A DNA stretch of 53,298 nucleotides. It comes from Granulicella sp. S190. GTDB lineage: Bacteria; Acidobacteriota; Terriglobia; Terriglobales; Acidobacteriaceae. The stretch spans positions 30,143 to 83,440 of the forward strand of contig NZ_LMUD01000039.1 in assembly GCF_009766095.1 (NCBI RefSeq), written 5' to 3'. Numbering within the stretch: position 1 is the stretch's first letter; the number at the start of each line of letters is the position of its first letter. The translations under genes were made by a program, and so were the position numbers. This document shows, in pieces, positions 1 to 8,404 of this stretch. The notes below the pieces were generated by a model. It saw only the letters and a list, made by a program, of their open reading frames with translations, did not search any database and was not told the origin of the DNA.

Positions 1-1
1 A

Positions 2-1294
2 CAGGCGCCGCTGCTACGACTCTACGTCGCCCATGACGCAGCCCAGGACCGCTGGTTGTTGCTGATGCTGATCCACCACATCGCCGAAGACAAGACCTCA
101 CTGATCAGCATGGTGGGAGAGCTGCGGATACATCTCTTGGGTGAAGCGGCAACGCTGGCTGCGCCGGTGCCATTCCGGAACTACGTGGTCCAGGCGCGTC
201 TAGGTATGAGCCGAGAAGAGCATGAGAGCTTCTTTCGCCGGATGCTGGGGGATGTGGAGGAGCCGACAGCGCCGTTCGGTCTGCTGGAGGTGCAGGGAGA
301 TGGCTCGGAGATCGTCGAGGCCATGCTGGAGCTTCCGGCTGCTCTTGGGGAGCGGATGAGGCAGAGAGCGCGCAGCTTCGGGGTGAGTACGGCGAGTCTG
401 TGCCACCTTGCCTGGGCAACGGTGCTGGCCCGTGTCTCGGGGCGTGAGGATGTCGTGTTTGGCACGGTGCTTTTTGGTCGTATGCAGGGTGATGCAGGAG
501 CTGCCGGTGCCCTGGGGCTTTACATCAACACGCTGCCATTGCGAATCAGTCTCGGGACAGATGGAGTACTGGAAGGCCTGCGACAGACGCATCTTTTGCT
601 GTCGGAGCTTCTGCGGCATGAGCATGCCTCACTAGCCCTGGCGCAGCGCTGTAGCGCGGTGCCGGCACCCGCGCCGCTGTTCTCCTCGCTGCTGAACTAT
701 CGCTATAACCCGGAAATCGCTTCCGACTCTTTGCCGGAAGCACTACAGGGCATGACGTTTCTGCGGAGCGAGGAACGTACCAATTATCCCTTCTATCTCT
801 CGATCGATGACCTGGGAGACGGCTTCTGGCTGACCGCGCAGACCGCGTCTTCGATCGATCCCGGCCGGATCTGCGCCTTCATGGAGGCGGCGCTGGACTC
901 TCTGGTCGGGGCACTCGAGGCGTCTCCGCAGACCCTGTTGTGCCAGTTAGAGGTGCTTCCGGAAGGGGAGCGTGAGGATCTTCTGTATGAGTGGAATGCG
1001 GCTGCGATGGAGTACCGCACGAAGTCACCCATTGTGTCAGCATCGGAGTCCAGTGCGCATGCGAGTATTGCGTATGTAGCGCCCAAGGGGGAAGCGGAGA
1101 TTCTGTTGGCGCAAGCCTTTGCTGAGGTTCTGGGAGTGGATCGGGTCGGCCGGGAGGATAACTTCTTCGTATCCGGAGGAAACTCGCTGCTGATCATCAG
1201 GCTGCTGAGCCTTCTCCGTAGTCGCGGGCGGCATTTCGATATCCGGGATCTCTTTCTCACGCCCACAGTGATGGACCTTGCTGCGAATCTGTGA
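2..1294 (+). CDS. Nonribosomal peptide synthetase, C-terminal end (condensation domain + carrier domain, no adenylation domain); 5' partial
   Basis: The reading frame is open to the left edge, so the protein starts outside the window. The visible part begins inside a condensation domain: HHIAED at 74-91 fits the HHxxxD active-site motif. The domain runs to about residue 330. A stretch typical of a condensation-adenylation linker (LPEGERE...EWN, about 955-1005) follows, but within about 40 residues the sequence becomes a carrier domain, with DNFFVSGGNSL and its phosphopantetheine Ser codon at 1184-1186. No adenylation motif lies between. The protein ends about 35 residues after that Ser, with no thioesterase or reductase domain. 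The terminal module is therefore C-T, so it must be loaded in trans, be an acceptor for a free amine, or be a decayed module. The product is unknown. Confidence 0.88.
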   Translation, partial: QAPLLRLYVAHDAAQDRWLLLMLIHHIAEDKTSLISMVGELRIHLLGEAATLAAPVPFRNYVVQARLGMSREEHESFFRRMLGDVEEPTAPFGLLEVQGDGSEIVEAMLELPAALGERMRQRARSFGVSTASLCHLAWATVLARVSGREDVVFGTVLFGRMQGDAGAAGALGLYINTLPLRISLGTDGVLEGLRQTHLLLSELLRHEHASLALAQRCSAVPAPAPLFSSLLNYRYNPEIASDSLPEALQGMTFLRSEERTNYPFYLSIDDLGDGFWLTAQTASSIDPGRICAFMEAALDSLVGALEASPQTLLCQLEVLPEGEREDLLYEWNAAAMEYRTKSPIVSASESSAHASIAYVAPKGEAEILLAQAFAEVLGVDRVGREDNFFVSGGNSLLIIRLLSLLRSRGRHFDIRDLFLTPTVMDLAANL

Positions 1295-1440
1295 ACTGTC
1301 TCTCTCCCCTTGGTCATATGCGCACCTCACATGGACTGTCTGATAAGAGAACCGATATATCAACCGGATCTTTTGCACCAGTGGGATTGTTAGTTTAGCG
1401 CAGCTATGAAGGGCCTAATTTTCCTGTACCAAGGTCAGAG

Positions 1441-1965
1441 TTAGTCTTCGACCTGTTTAGGTTCAGCGAACTCTCTCGGCGTCCTGTCATCGAGAGAAGC
1501 GTGAGGACGACTGTCATTAATTCCTGCCGCCACGCTTCAATCAGGTGCTTTGCCTCCTTCAGATCGAGGAACCAGAGGGTATTCAGACATTCACTTCGCA
1601 GGGTTCCGTTGAAACTTTCAACGAAGGCGTTGTCGGTTGGCTTGCCGGGTCTGGAGAAGTCGATCTTAGCGCTGTTGCGATAAGCCCATAGATCCATCGC
1701 CTGACTGGTGAACTCCCTGCCGTTGTCACAGAACAGCACCTTCGGCACGCCACGGTCTAGCTTCAACTGGTTCCGTGTCCGCACAACATCGTCTCCTTCA
1801 GGCTCTGTCCTACTTCGATCGCTACAGCTTCTCTCGTATGCACATCACGATCGTCAAGGCGCGGACCGCGTTCCATCCTGCAGCTGATCCATCACGAAGT
1901 CCATACTCCAGGCTTCGTTCGGAGCCGTAGGCTTGATCCTCGCGAGTTCGAGATACCTTCCGCTT
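1441..1965 (-). pseudogene. IS3-family transposase (orfB, DDE integrase core) remnant
   Basis: Reading from 1965 down to the TAA at 1441, the conceptual protein has the IS3 OrfB order: TAPNEAWSMDFVMDQL, then a broken stretch (ALTIV / HTREAVAIEVGQSL), then VPKVLFCDNGREFTSQAMD, PGKPTDNAFVESFNGTLR, and the tail NDSRPHASLDDRTPREFA. At least two one-base frameshifts are needed, one near 1508 (the tail is out of frame with the preceding core) and one near 1845. The N-terminal part of the integrase and the helix-turn-helix orfA are missing. No terminal inverted repeats were recognised. It is a decayed, immobile copy and marks the edge of the NRPS-side region. Confidence 0.85.
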
Positions 1966-1989
1966 CCCGGCGCAATTCGGGCAGTTCAT

Positions 1990-2172
1990 TACCCCCCACG
2001 GTGAGCAGAGTTCGCGCGCCAGGGCCGATGTGTGATTCCCGGGCTGAAAACAGCGACCTCATCCGGGGTGAGATGGAGCTTCTCGCTCAAATAGCAGAGC
2101 CGCATCGGTTCGAGATCGTACAGCCCGCTCATGCCCAGCACAAGCGAGACCGCCGGGTGCCCGCGTAGTGCT
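1990..2172 (-). pseudogene. Alpha/beta hydrolase (esterase / formamidase-like) fragment
   Basis: About 60 codons remain. The stretch GLYDLEPMRLCYLSEKLHLTPDE followed by FSP resembles the region after the nucleophile elbow in BD-FAE / arylformamidase-like hydrolases (a 'SGIYDLEP...' segment). The piece is fused at about 2172 to the CbiX-like remnant and ends abruptly near 1990, where the IS3 remnant begins. It has no start, nucleophile or catalytic His of its own. The family assignment rests on one conserved block, so it is tentative. Confidence 0.5.
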
Positions 2173-2855
2173 TCTGTTTTCGGATTTGCTCCGCCAGAAG
2201 GCTCATGCATTCAGCCACAGCTTGTTCTCATCGTCATGCACCGGCCCATGCGCGATCAGGAGCACGACTTCATGGGCGGATCCTGACTGATAGACTCTGC
2301 GCGATCCTTAAGGATTTCAGCAACAGCAGGATGATGGTCAAGTGCCTCAGCCATGTGAACGGGAACGGAGGTGGCGATGGGTTTCCCGGCCTTAGCACTC
2401 ATGGCTGGATCGTGGGCCATCGTGCTATGGTTCATCGCCATGCTGCCCCATGATCCATCGAGGCGAACATCGTCAGGTCCTCGGGTTTCTCTTTGCGAAG
2501 GCCGAGAAGATATGCCGTGCTGTCGATGACCGAACTATGCGAACTCACAAATAAAGGCACGGCGACAATTTCCGTTACGCCGCGAGCTTTCAGCCGGTCG
2601 ATAGCTGCCTGCATGGTTGACTTGGTTGCCATCCCGAAGGCGACCTCCGTTAGGAATGGTCAGATCGACCTGATCGGCGACATGCCGTACTTCTTCATTC
2701 CACTCCGTGGCGCTCCCGCCATGAGCCAGAAGGAGTACCCCGGAGCGCGTAGCAGGAACATTGACCTTTGCTTCAGGGGCACTCTGCGCCCGCATCTCAC
2801 AAACGGAAACAAGACAGCAAAGGACAACAGAGCAGAGCAAGATTTTCTTCTTCAT
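2173..2855 (-). pseudogene. CbiX/SirB-like (sirohydrochlorin chelatase-family) secreted protein, frameshifted
   Basis: The remnant begins with a plausible signal peptide (MKKKILLCSVVLCCLVSVCEMRAQS) and then the CbiX-type opening GVLLLAHGGSATEWNEEV, with the His of the chelatase fold. After about residue 70 the match continues in another frame (FGMATKSTMQAAIDRLKARGV, then VPLFVSSHSSVIDSTAYLLG) and then in a third frame (AEALDHHPAVAEILKDRA). At least two frameshifts, near 2650 and 2440, make it non-functional. The 3' end is lost at about 2172, where hydrolase sequence takes over. Related proteins are seen in acidobacteria, but no chelatase role can be claimed. Confidence 0.72.
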
Positions 2856-2949
2856 CGCTTTTCTCTTTTCAGTGCGTCATCGGGCTGTGACTGCGTTGGA
2901 AGGCAGGCGATTGTTCCTGGTCGAGTTCGCCTACGGCAACGATTACCGT

Positions 2950-3115
2950 GAGCGTTTTAGACTCCTCGTTTTGCGTAGTATTCCGTGACCTGCCTGGCTC
3001 CCGCTGGTGGCTGTGATGGTGACGTTGTAGGTCTGCGGCGCGTGGCCGAAGAAGCCGTTTCCAGTACCGCAGCCGGTAAGGCCCAAGAAGTCGGGAATGA
3101 CGTCACAGGTCGGCT
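2950..3115 (-). pseudogene. Ig-like repeat surface-protein fragment
   Basis: One reading frame gives GLTGCGTGNGFFGHAPQTYN followed by VTITATSGS. This is the typical last strand pair of the bacterial Ig-like repeats found in large acidobacterial secreted proteins. The expected ending (a hydrophobic 'TVTLTV' strand) is out of frame. There is no start codon or upstream domain: the next sequence upstream (3120-3205) shows nothing recognisable. I take this as the 3' scrap of a deleted gene. Confidence 0.5.
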
Positions 3116-3205
3116 ATTCATATGAGAAATAAACAGCCTCCGAAAATCAATCAAGCATTTGGTTCGGAAAAGGACGGTCAGCGAGTCGCGTTTCGTCGCC
3201 ATGAT

Positions 3206-3571
3206 CTAATGATCAATCCCCAGCATCGGCCCCAGTCCCGGCACCAGGGTATCGGACTTGTTGAACTCGCGAGCCCCAGCCCCGCCCGTCTCAATCACCA
3301 CGACCAGCGCTAATGGCTCGCCGCCCGTATCCTGCTCCAGGTTTAGTTTTTGCGGAACCCCATCGTCGGTCAGCTTAAAGTCGTCGGCAGTCAGCGTAAA
3401 CACAAGCCGCCCATCTTTGCTGCGAACCAGCGCAGGAACCTGCACCAGCGTTGAGTAAGTGCTCAGCGCAGCCTCTGGCCCCTGAGGTGCAACAGCCTGC
3501 GCCAAACTCAGCAGAGCCTTCCCGGAGATCGCGACGCACATCCATGCAAGAACGCCAAAGCGCCTCTTCAA
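3206..3571 (-). pseudogene. VWFA-related acidobacterial protein, truncated after the N-terminal third
   Basis: The TTG at 3571 is the best start. It has AAGGGG six bases upstream and gives a signal peptide (MKRRFGVLAWM... ending SLAQA). Mature sequence follows with STLVQVPALV, FTLTADDFKLTDDGVPQ and GEPLALVVVIETGGAG, as in the VWFA-related acidobacterial family, which normally is about 300 residues or more. The reading frame ends after about 121 residues (PMLGIDH), before most of the von Willebrand A domain, so the gene is cut off. A longer start at 3616 would overlap the divergent DUF4440 gene, which is another reason to prefer 3571. Confidence 0.75.
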
Positions 3572-3602
3572 GCCAGCCCCTTGTGGTTTACCCTGCACTC
3601 TG

Positions 3603-3998
3603 ATGAGTATGAACACACCCGATCACCTCAGGCAACTCGAAGAGCGCCTCCTCGATCCAGCCGTCCGCCGTGATCCGGAATTGGTCTCTGCTCTTCTCAC
3701 CGACGACTTCGTCGAGTTCGGCAGCTCCGGCCGCGTCTTTGACAAAACCGCCATCCTCGAAGACCTTCAAAACGAGCCACCTCGCCTGCCCTCACTCCTC
3801 AGCGACTTTTCCACGCGAGAGATCTCACCAAACGCGATCCTCGCAACCTGGAAGGCCACCCGTAGAGATCTCGCCGGTGAAACCATAGCCCAATCCTGGC
3901 GCAGCTCCCTCTGGCTACACTTGGACGGAAGATGGCAGATCGCCTTCCATCAGGGCACACCCATCCCGCCCCCGGCAAATCAGCACTCGCAAAAATAA
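3603..3998 (+). CDS. DUF4440 / SnoaL-like (NTF2-fold) protein
   Basis: The product is 131 residues, the usual length for a single NTF2-like domain. It opens with LRQLEERLLDPAVRRDPELVSALL and then has DDFVEFGSSGRVFDK, the helix-strand pattern of DUF4440 proteins. It continues with WKATRRD and a C-terminal strand, GRWQIAFHQGTPI. There is no signal peptide or membrane segment, so it is probably cytoplasmic. Such proteins bind small ligands or act as minor enzymes, and the substrate cannot be told. It is divergent from the truncated VWFA gene (about 31 bases between starts). A second ATG lies six bases in. No ribosome site is strong. Confidence 0.75.
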   Translation: MSMNTPDHLRQLEERLLDPAVRRDPELVSALLTDDFVEFGSSGRVFDKTAILEDLQNEPPRLPSLLSDFSTREISPNAILATWKATRRDLAGETIAQSWRSSLWLHLDGRWQIAFHQGTPIPPPANQHSQK

Positions 3999-4150
3999 AC
4001 TTCAAAAGGTTGGCGCATCTTTCGTCACCCAAAAATCACCACCCGCAACTCCACCTTCACCACGCATCCCACCACGTTCACACCACCCAAAAACCACCTC
4101 CACGCACCACGTTTTTCCGTAACCCCCCTCAAAAACACCAGCAAAACAGC
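3999..4150. other. Short intergenic stretch, A/C-rich
   Basis: About 150 bases between the DUF4440 stop and the alaC terminator, rich in CCAC/AAAA runs. I see no gene, promoter or repeat in it. Confidence 0.5.
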
Positions 4151-4180
4151 AAAAAGCCCCGGCTCACCACCAGGGCATTT
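4151..4180 (-). terminator. Rho-independent terminator of the aminotransferase gene
   Basis: On the minus strand GCCCTGG (4176-4170) pairs with CCGGGGC (4162-4156), with one G-T wobble and a seven-base loop, followed by TTTTT at 4155-4151. It lies about 20 bases after the alaC stop. Confidence 0.75.
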
Positions 4181-4198
4181 TTCTTGCAAAACAAACCA

Positions 4199-5380
4199 TC
4201 AACCCGCCTTGAACATCTGCCTGATTCCCCGCAGTGCCTGCCGGGTCCGCTCCTCATTCTCAATCAGCGAAAACCGCACATGCCCATCCCCATGCTCGCC
4301 AAAACCCACGCCGGGACTCACCGCCACCTTCGCCTCCAGCAGCAGCTTCTTCGAAAACTCAATGGAACCAAGCCCTTTGTACTGCTCCGGAATCTTCGCC
4401 CACGCAAACATCGTAGCCTTCGGCAGCTCCACCGGCCACCCCAGCTTATTCAACCCCGGCACCAGAACATCCCGCCGTTCCTTGTAGATATCGCGTATCT
4501 CCGCCACACACTCCTGCGGACCCTCCAAAGCACAGATCGCCGCTACCTGAATCGGCGTGAAAGTACCGTAGTCAAAGTAGCTCTTGATGCGCCCCAAAGC
4601 CGCGACTAGCTTGGTGTTTCCCACCATAAAGCCTACCCGCCACCCGGGCATGTTGTAGCTCTTCGACAACGTAAAAAACTCAACCGCAATCTCCTTCGCC
4701 CCAGACACTTCCAGGATGCTCGGCGCCCGATATCCATCAAACGCAATGTCCGCATAGGCCAGATCATGAATGATGTAGATCCCCAACTCCTTGCACAGCG
4801 CGACGATCCGCTCAAAAAAAGAAAGCTCTACGCACTGTGCTGTAGGGTTCGAAGGAAAGTTCAAAATCAGCAGCTTAGGCCGCGGCTCCATGCGCGGCAG
4901 GTCATGCTCCAACTCCTCCAGCAGAGCCTCAGCGGTACCGCCTCGCATCGGTATACTCTGCACCTTCGACCCTGCAATCACTGGCCCGAAGATGTGAATC
5001 GGATAGCTGGGATTCGGCACCGCAACCGTGTCCTCATCGTCAAGCACCGCCAGGCAGAGATGCGCGATCCCTTCCTTCGAACCGATCGTCACGATCGCCT
5101 CAGTCTCAGGATCGAGATCGACATCGTAGCGCCGTTTGTACCAGTTGCAGATCGCTCTTCGCAGCCGCGGCACGCCACGCGACAACGAGTAGCGATGCGT
5201 AGCAGTACGTTGCGCCGCTTCAATCAGCTTGTCGACAATGTGCTTTGGCGTTGCGCCATCGGGGTTGCCCATCCCAAAGTCGATAATGTCCTCGCCACGC
5301 TTACGTGCAGCAGCCTTCAACTCACTCGTAATGTTGAAGACATACGCTGGCAGCCGTGTCAGCCTTCGAAATTCTTCCAT
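4199..5380 (-). CDS. alaC: Class I/II PLP aminotransferase, AlaC-like (alanine-forming)
   Basis: The product of 393 residues is a fold-type I aminotransferase. It starts MEEFRRLTRLPAYVFNITSE, which lines up closely with the N-terminus of E. coli AlaC (glutamate-pyruvate transaminase); this is why 5380 is chosen over in-frame codons up to 5488. The PLP lysine is K240 in TLSKSYNMPGWRVGF. IIDFGMGNPDGATP, the NPSYPIH loop and NFPSNPTAQ are the other family blocks. It should transfer amino groups between glutamate and pyruvate or a related keto acid in the cytoplasm. Members of this clade also include LL-DAP-type and aspartate enzymes, so the substrate is likely but not certain. It is monocistronic, with its own terminator. 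Confidence 0.85.
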   Translation of the reverse strand: MEEFRRLTRLPAYVFNITSELKAAARKRGEDIIDFGMGNPDGATPKHIVDKLIEAAQRTATHRYSLSRGVPRLRRAICNWYKRRYDVDLDPETEAIVTIGSKEGIAHLCLAVLDDEDTVAVPNPSYPIHIFGPVIAGSKVQSIPMRGGTAEALLEELEHDLPRMEPRPKLLILNFPSNPTAQCVELSFFERIVALCKELGIYIIHDLAYADIAFDGYRAPSILEVSGAKEIAVEFFTLSKSYNMPGWRVGFMVGNTKLVAALGRIKSYFDYGTFTPIQVAAICALEGPQECVAEIRDIYKERRDVLVPGLNKLGWPVELPKATMFAWAKIPEQYKGLGSIEFSKKLLLEAKVAVSPGVGFGEHGDGHVRFSLIENEERTRQALRGIRQMFKAG

Positions 5381-5500
5381 TCCTGTCCGCCCGCTCCTGT
5401 CCTGTCCTGTCCCTCCATGATGCCACCACTCCATCGCAAATACAGACAGATGTACCGAAGCTACCAACAGAGATGCAGAGGCACCCAAGCTACAAGAAAG

Positions 5501-5995
5501 CTATTTTGCAGTGAAGATCACCTGTATCGGCAGACTCTTCGGCGGGTAGCACGCCGCATGATCGCAAGCCTGATACCGCAGCGTTCCATCAATCGTATGA
5601 GCTCCAGCCTCGGCAACAACCGGCAGCCTCATAGTGAACGCACCCGAATAAACATCAAGTTTTTCGGTAGGATCGAAGCTGAAACTGTACGAAGTTCCCG
5701 CAGGATACTCCATCGTCTCAGCGCGGACTCCGGTAGCCTGCTGCAACTCGATCCTGGTAGGAATCAAAAGCTCAGACTTCGGAGCGTGGGAGTTAACATG
5801 GTAGCCGTCCAAGACGCGGAAATGCAGCTCTAGCACACTGCGCTTACCCGCTGTCACGCTCTGCTCCTCTGCCGCGTAGACCACATACGACTTCGGCTTC
5901 ACCGCAGGCGCATCGAGATTGCCGATTTGAGCCGCCAAAGCCGCAGCCGGTAACGCCGCCAGCAAGCCCACGCAAAATGCCTTCAACCCTGTCAC
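5501..5995 (-). CDS. DsbD N-terminal-domain-like periplasmic thiol protein
   Basis: The product of 164 residues has a signal peptide (MTGLKAFCVGLLAALPAAALA) and one immunoglobulin-like domain like the alpha domain of DsbD. The reactive pair lies in CDHAACYPPKSLP (Cys-x5-Cys, slightly shorter than in E. coli DsbD) near residue 145. The eight-helix membrane part and C-terminal thioredoxin domain of DsbD are absent, so it is a stand-alone domain. It starts with GTG inside the TlpA stop (GTGA overlap), so the two genes are translated together. Likely role: passing electrons to or from the neighbouring TlpA-type thioredoxin in the periplasm. That partnership is inferred from the overlap. Confidence 0.8.
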   Translation of the reverse strand: MTGLKAFCVGLLAALPAAALAAQIGNLDAPAVKPKSYVVYAAEEQSVTAGKRSVLELHFRVLDGYHVNSHAPKSELLIPTRIELQQATGVRAETMEYPAGTSYSFSFDPTEKLDVYSGAFTMRLPVVAEAGAHTIDGTLRYQACDHAACYPPKSLPIQVIFTAK

Positions 5996-6648
5996 TGTCC
6001 ACCCGCACCCGCTGCCGCACCAGAAGCAACAATCTTCTTGATGTGCGCTTCAATCTCATCTTTGCTGCCAAGCCCGGCCGTCTCTTCGACGATCACGCCG
6101 CTCTTATCGATGTAAAACGACATCGGCAGATAGTCCATCCCATCAGGTCCACCATAGGCCATCTGAATCTTTCCATCGGTCAGCAGAATGGGATAAGTTA
6201 CGCCGGTCTTCTGCGCTACCTTGGCAATCGCATCCTTCCCTGCGTCCACATCATCCGCGAGTCCCAGGATCTCAAAGCCCTGCGCCGCATACTGCTTCCG
6301 GAACTCCTCGAACCACGGCATCTCGACCTTGCACGGCCCACACCAGGTCGCCCAGAAGTTCACCAGAACCGGCCGTCCCTTGTAATCGCTCAACGACACC
6401 TTCTTCCCATCCAGGGTCGCCAAGGTAAACGCCGGAGCCACCTTGCCGCGCATCTGCATCGCTTCTGCCGCAGGAGATTGCGAATCCGCCTGGGTTGCCG
6501 TGCCTGCCTTCTCCGGCACCAGAACCACGTGATTCTCTTGGGCCTGCTGCATCGCCAGCTTCCGCTCCCGCAGATTATGCCATCCTGCCCACAACAGCAG
6601 GGCAATTCCAACCACCATCACACCAAAGACCAATCCACTTCGCTTCAC
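5992..6648 (-). CDS. TlpA/ResA-family membrane-anchored thioredoxin
   Basis: The GTG at 6648 is the best start: GGAGGG sits nine bases upstream, and the protein then opens with KRSGLVFGVMVVGIALLLW, an N-terminal membrane anchor. A periplasmic thioredoxin fold follows: KVAPAFTLATLDGKKVSLSD, then VNFWATWCGPCKVEMPWF with Cys103 and Cys106, and the cis-Pro region YLPMSFYIDKSG. At 218 residues it matches ResA/TlpA-like reductases used in cytochrome c maturation or general thiol reduction. It overlaps the DsbD-N-like gene by four bases (GTGA), forming a two-gene thiol operon. The exact client is unknown. Confidence 0.88.
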   Translation of the reverse strand: MKRSGLVFGVMVVGIALLLWAGWHNLRERKLAMQQAQENHVVLVPEKAGTATQADSQSPAAEAMQMRGKVAPAFTLATLDGKKVSLSDYKGRPVLVNFWATWCGPCKVEMPWFEEFRKQYAAQGFEILGLADDVDAGKDAIAKVAQKTGVTYPILLTDGKIQMAYGGPDGMDYLPMSFYIDKSGVIVEETAGLGSKDEIEAHIKKIVASGAAAGAGGQ

Positions 6649-6838
6649 GTTCGATATCCCTCCGGCGCGCGGTCCATGCCACACCCTGCCTCTCCAGTTT
6701 AGACGCAAAGCTCTTTTAAACGATGCAAAGACCACAATCCTGCCTGGTTATGCCGCTTTATCCAAAGAGAAAACCTTCCGGTGCGCTATGCGTAGGACTG
6801 AACCCACACTCTGCTAGCATCGACATGGTTCGGCCACT

Positions 6839-7834
6839 ATGTCCATCAAAGCCCCCGAGTCATCGCGCCCATCAGACTTCGTCCGCATCGAAGCAGCAGC
6901 CCTCAACGAGCTTGCCCTTCGCCTCGATACCACGTTGTCATCCTCTTTCGCGCTTGCCGTCAATCATCTCCAGCAGTCCATCGCCAGCCAAAGCCGAGTC
7001 ATCGTCACCGGCATAGGGAAAAGCGGCATCATCGCACGCAAAATCGCGGCCACCCTGCGCTCTACCGGCACCCCGGCTCACTTTCTTCACGCTGCGGAGG
7101 CCATTCACGGCGACCTGGGCATGCTCGCTCCCCAGAGCATTGTCATCGCCCTCTCCTATAGCGGCGAAACCGAAGAGCTGCTCCGCCTCCTGCCAACGCT
7201 CAAGCGCCTCAACACTACATTGATCTCTCTCAACGGTTGCAGCACCTCCACCCTTGCTCAAGCCAGCAACATCTCTCTCGACGTCAGCGTCTCCATCGAA
7301 GCATGCCCACTCAATCTCGCGCCCACCGCCTCCACCACCGTCATGCTCGCATTGGGAGATACCCTCGCCCTCGAAGTAAGCCGCCGTCGTGGCTGGAAGG
7401 CAGAAGACTTCGCCGATCTTCACCCCGGCGGTCGCATCGGCAGACGGCTCGCCCGTGTCCGCGAGCTGATGCATTCTGGCGAAGCTCTCCCGCAGGTCAG
7501 CACCTCTACCCCGATGCCTCAGGTCATCTACGAGATGTCGCGGAAAAAACTCGGCATGACCACAGTCCTCAAAGAGGACAGTCACCTCGCCGGCATGATC
7601 TCCGATGGAGACCTTCGCCGTCTGCTCGAACGCGACGGCTCCCACGCCCTTGAGCACACCGCCGCCGAGATCATGAACGCAAACCCTCACACTATCGAAG
7701 GCAGCGCTCTGGCCTCGTCTGCCCTTGCCATCATGGAAGATAAGAAGATCACGTCGCTCATTGTCATCGACCACATCGGCCACGTAGAAGGAGTAGTCCA
7801 TCTCCACGATCTGTGGACCCTTCAATTCAACTAG
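6839..7834 (+). CDS. kdsD: Arabinose-5-phosphate isomerase KdsD
   Basis: The product of 331 residues has a sugar-isomerase (SIS) domain followed by two CBS domains, the KdsD/KpsF order. The SIS motifs include VTGIGKSGIIARKIAATL, GTPAHFLHAAEAIHGDLGM, SYSGETEELL and LHPGGRIGRRL. The CBS pair runs from about residue 205 to the end (MISDGDLRRLL, VVHLHDLWTLQ). The enzyme interconverts ribulose-5-P and arabinose-5-P, the first step to Kdo for lipopolysaccharide, which fits a Gram-negative envelope. It stands alone, convergent with the receiver-like gene 28 bases downstream. Confidence 0.93.
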   Translation: MSIKAPESSRPSDFVRIEAAALNELALRLDTTLSSSFALAVNHLQQSIASQSRVIVTGIGKSGIIARKIAATLRSTGTPAHFLHAAEAIHGDLGMLAPQSIVIALSYSGETEELLRLLPTLKRLNTTLISLNGCSTSTLAQASNISLDVSVSIEACPLNLAPTASTTVMLALGDTLALEVSRRRGWKAEDFADLHPGGRIGRRLARVRELMHSGEALPQVSTSTPMPQVIYEMSRKKLGMTTVLKEDSHLAGMISDGDLRRLLERDGSHALEHTAAEIMNANPHTIEGSALASSALAIMEDKKITSLIVIDHIGHVEGVVHLHDLWTLQFN

Positions 7835-7862
7835 CTGCTCCACCTGCCCTGTCCGCCAGGAG

Positions 7863-8291
7863 CTACATCCTGTAGTCGCCGTGCAGTCCGGAATCCACCG
7901 TATCAGAGCTATCGCCGTCAGCCATCGTCGGTATCGAATGCGTATCCCTGACGCGCAGTAGCTCATTGACACTAGCAATCAGGCGCTCAGGATTCGACAG
8001 GCACGTATCATCAAACCTCGTGTCCTGAAGAGGGTCCTCATAGCTTGCATTTGGCAGAACCATCAGGATCTTCGTGGCCTTGTAACAGCTCCGAATCTCA
8101 TCCGCAATCGTTCCCGCCTCCACCTGCAAAAGCGAGTGACAAAGCACGACGAGGTCCGGCCTCCATCTCTTTACTTCTTCGATCGTCTCCGAGCCCGTGC
8201 AGGAGATGACATCGGCACCGGTCTTGGTAAGCACGGCGACTCGCGTGCTCAACAATCGGATATCATCGCCAGCTACCAGGACCTTCGACAT
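7863..8291 (-). CDS. Receiver-like (CheY-fold) protein lacking the phospho-acceptor Asp
   Basis: The product of 142 residues opens MSKVLVAGDDIRLL, as a response-regulator receiver does, and keeps the first acidic pair (DD at 9-10). At the third strand, where the phosphorylated Asp should be (DLVVLD...), the sequence is DLVVLCHSLL: residue 51 is Cys. The switch Thr/Ser and Lys blocks are also weak (MVLPNASYEDP, then CLSNPERL). No output domain follows. The start at 8291 has CGGAG seven bases upstream. It is probably a pseudo-receiver working by protein contact, or a decaying one. It lies downstream of the Crp/Fnr gene (113-base gap, same strand). Confidence 0.72.
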   Translation of the reverse strand: MSKVLVAGDDIRLLSTRVAVLTKTGADVISCTGSETIEEVKRWRPDLVVLCHSLLQVEAGTIADEIRSCYKATKILMVLPNASYEDPLQDTRFDDTCLSNPERLIASVNELLRVRDTHSIPTMADGDSSDTVDSGLHGDYRM

Positions 8292-8404
8292 AGTCGTCTC
8301 CGACAGCACTCTTCTCGAGCGGTAAGAACAGCCTCAGATCCGCTATTGTGTCGCGCTGAAGGCTGCGATGTTAGCAAAAGCGGATGCCACGCCTCTGCCA
8401 TTTA

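Noticed and set aside
1400..1965. Active IS3 element
   Set aside because: No orfA, no inverted ends seen, and at least two frameshifts in orfB.
3206..3616. VWFA-related gene starting at 3616
   Set aside because: That start overlaps the divergent gene and puts extra residues before the signal peptide; the TTG at 3571 has a good ribosome site.
4766..5833. 355-codon plus-strand frame over alaC
   Set aside because: Arg/Gln/His-rich product without domains, antisense to a conserved aminotransferase.
6938..7978. 346-codon minus-strand frame over kdsD
   Set aside because: Antisense shadow with no recognisable motifs; kdsD motifs are complete on the other strand.
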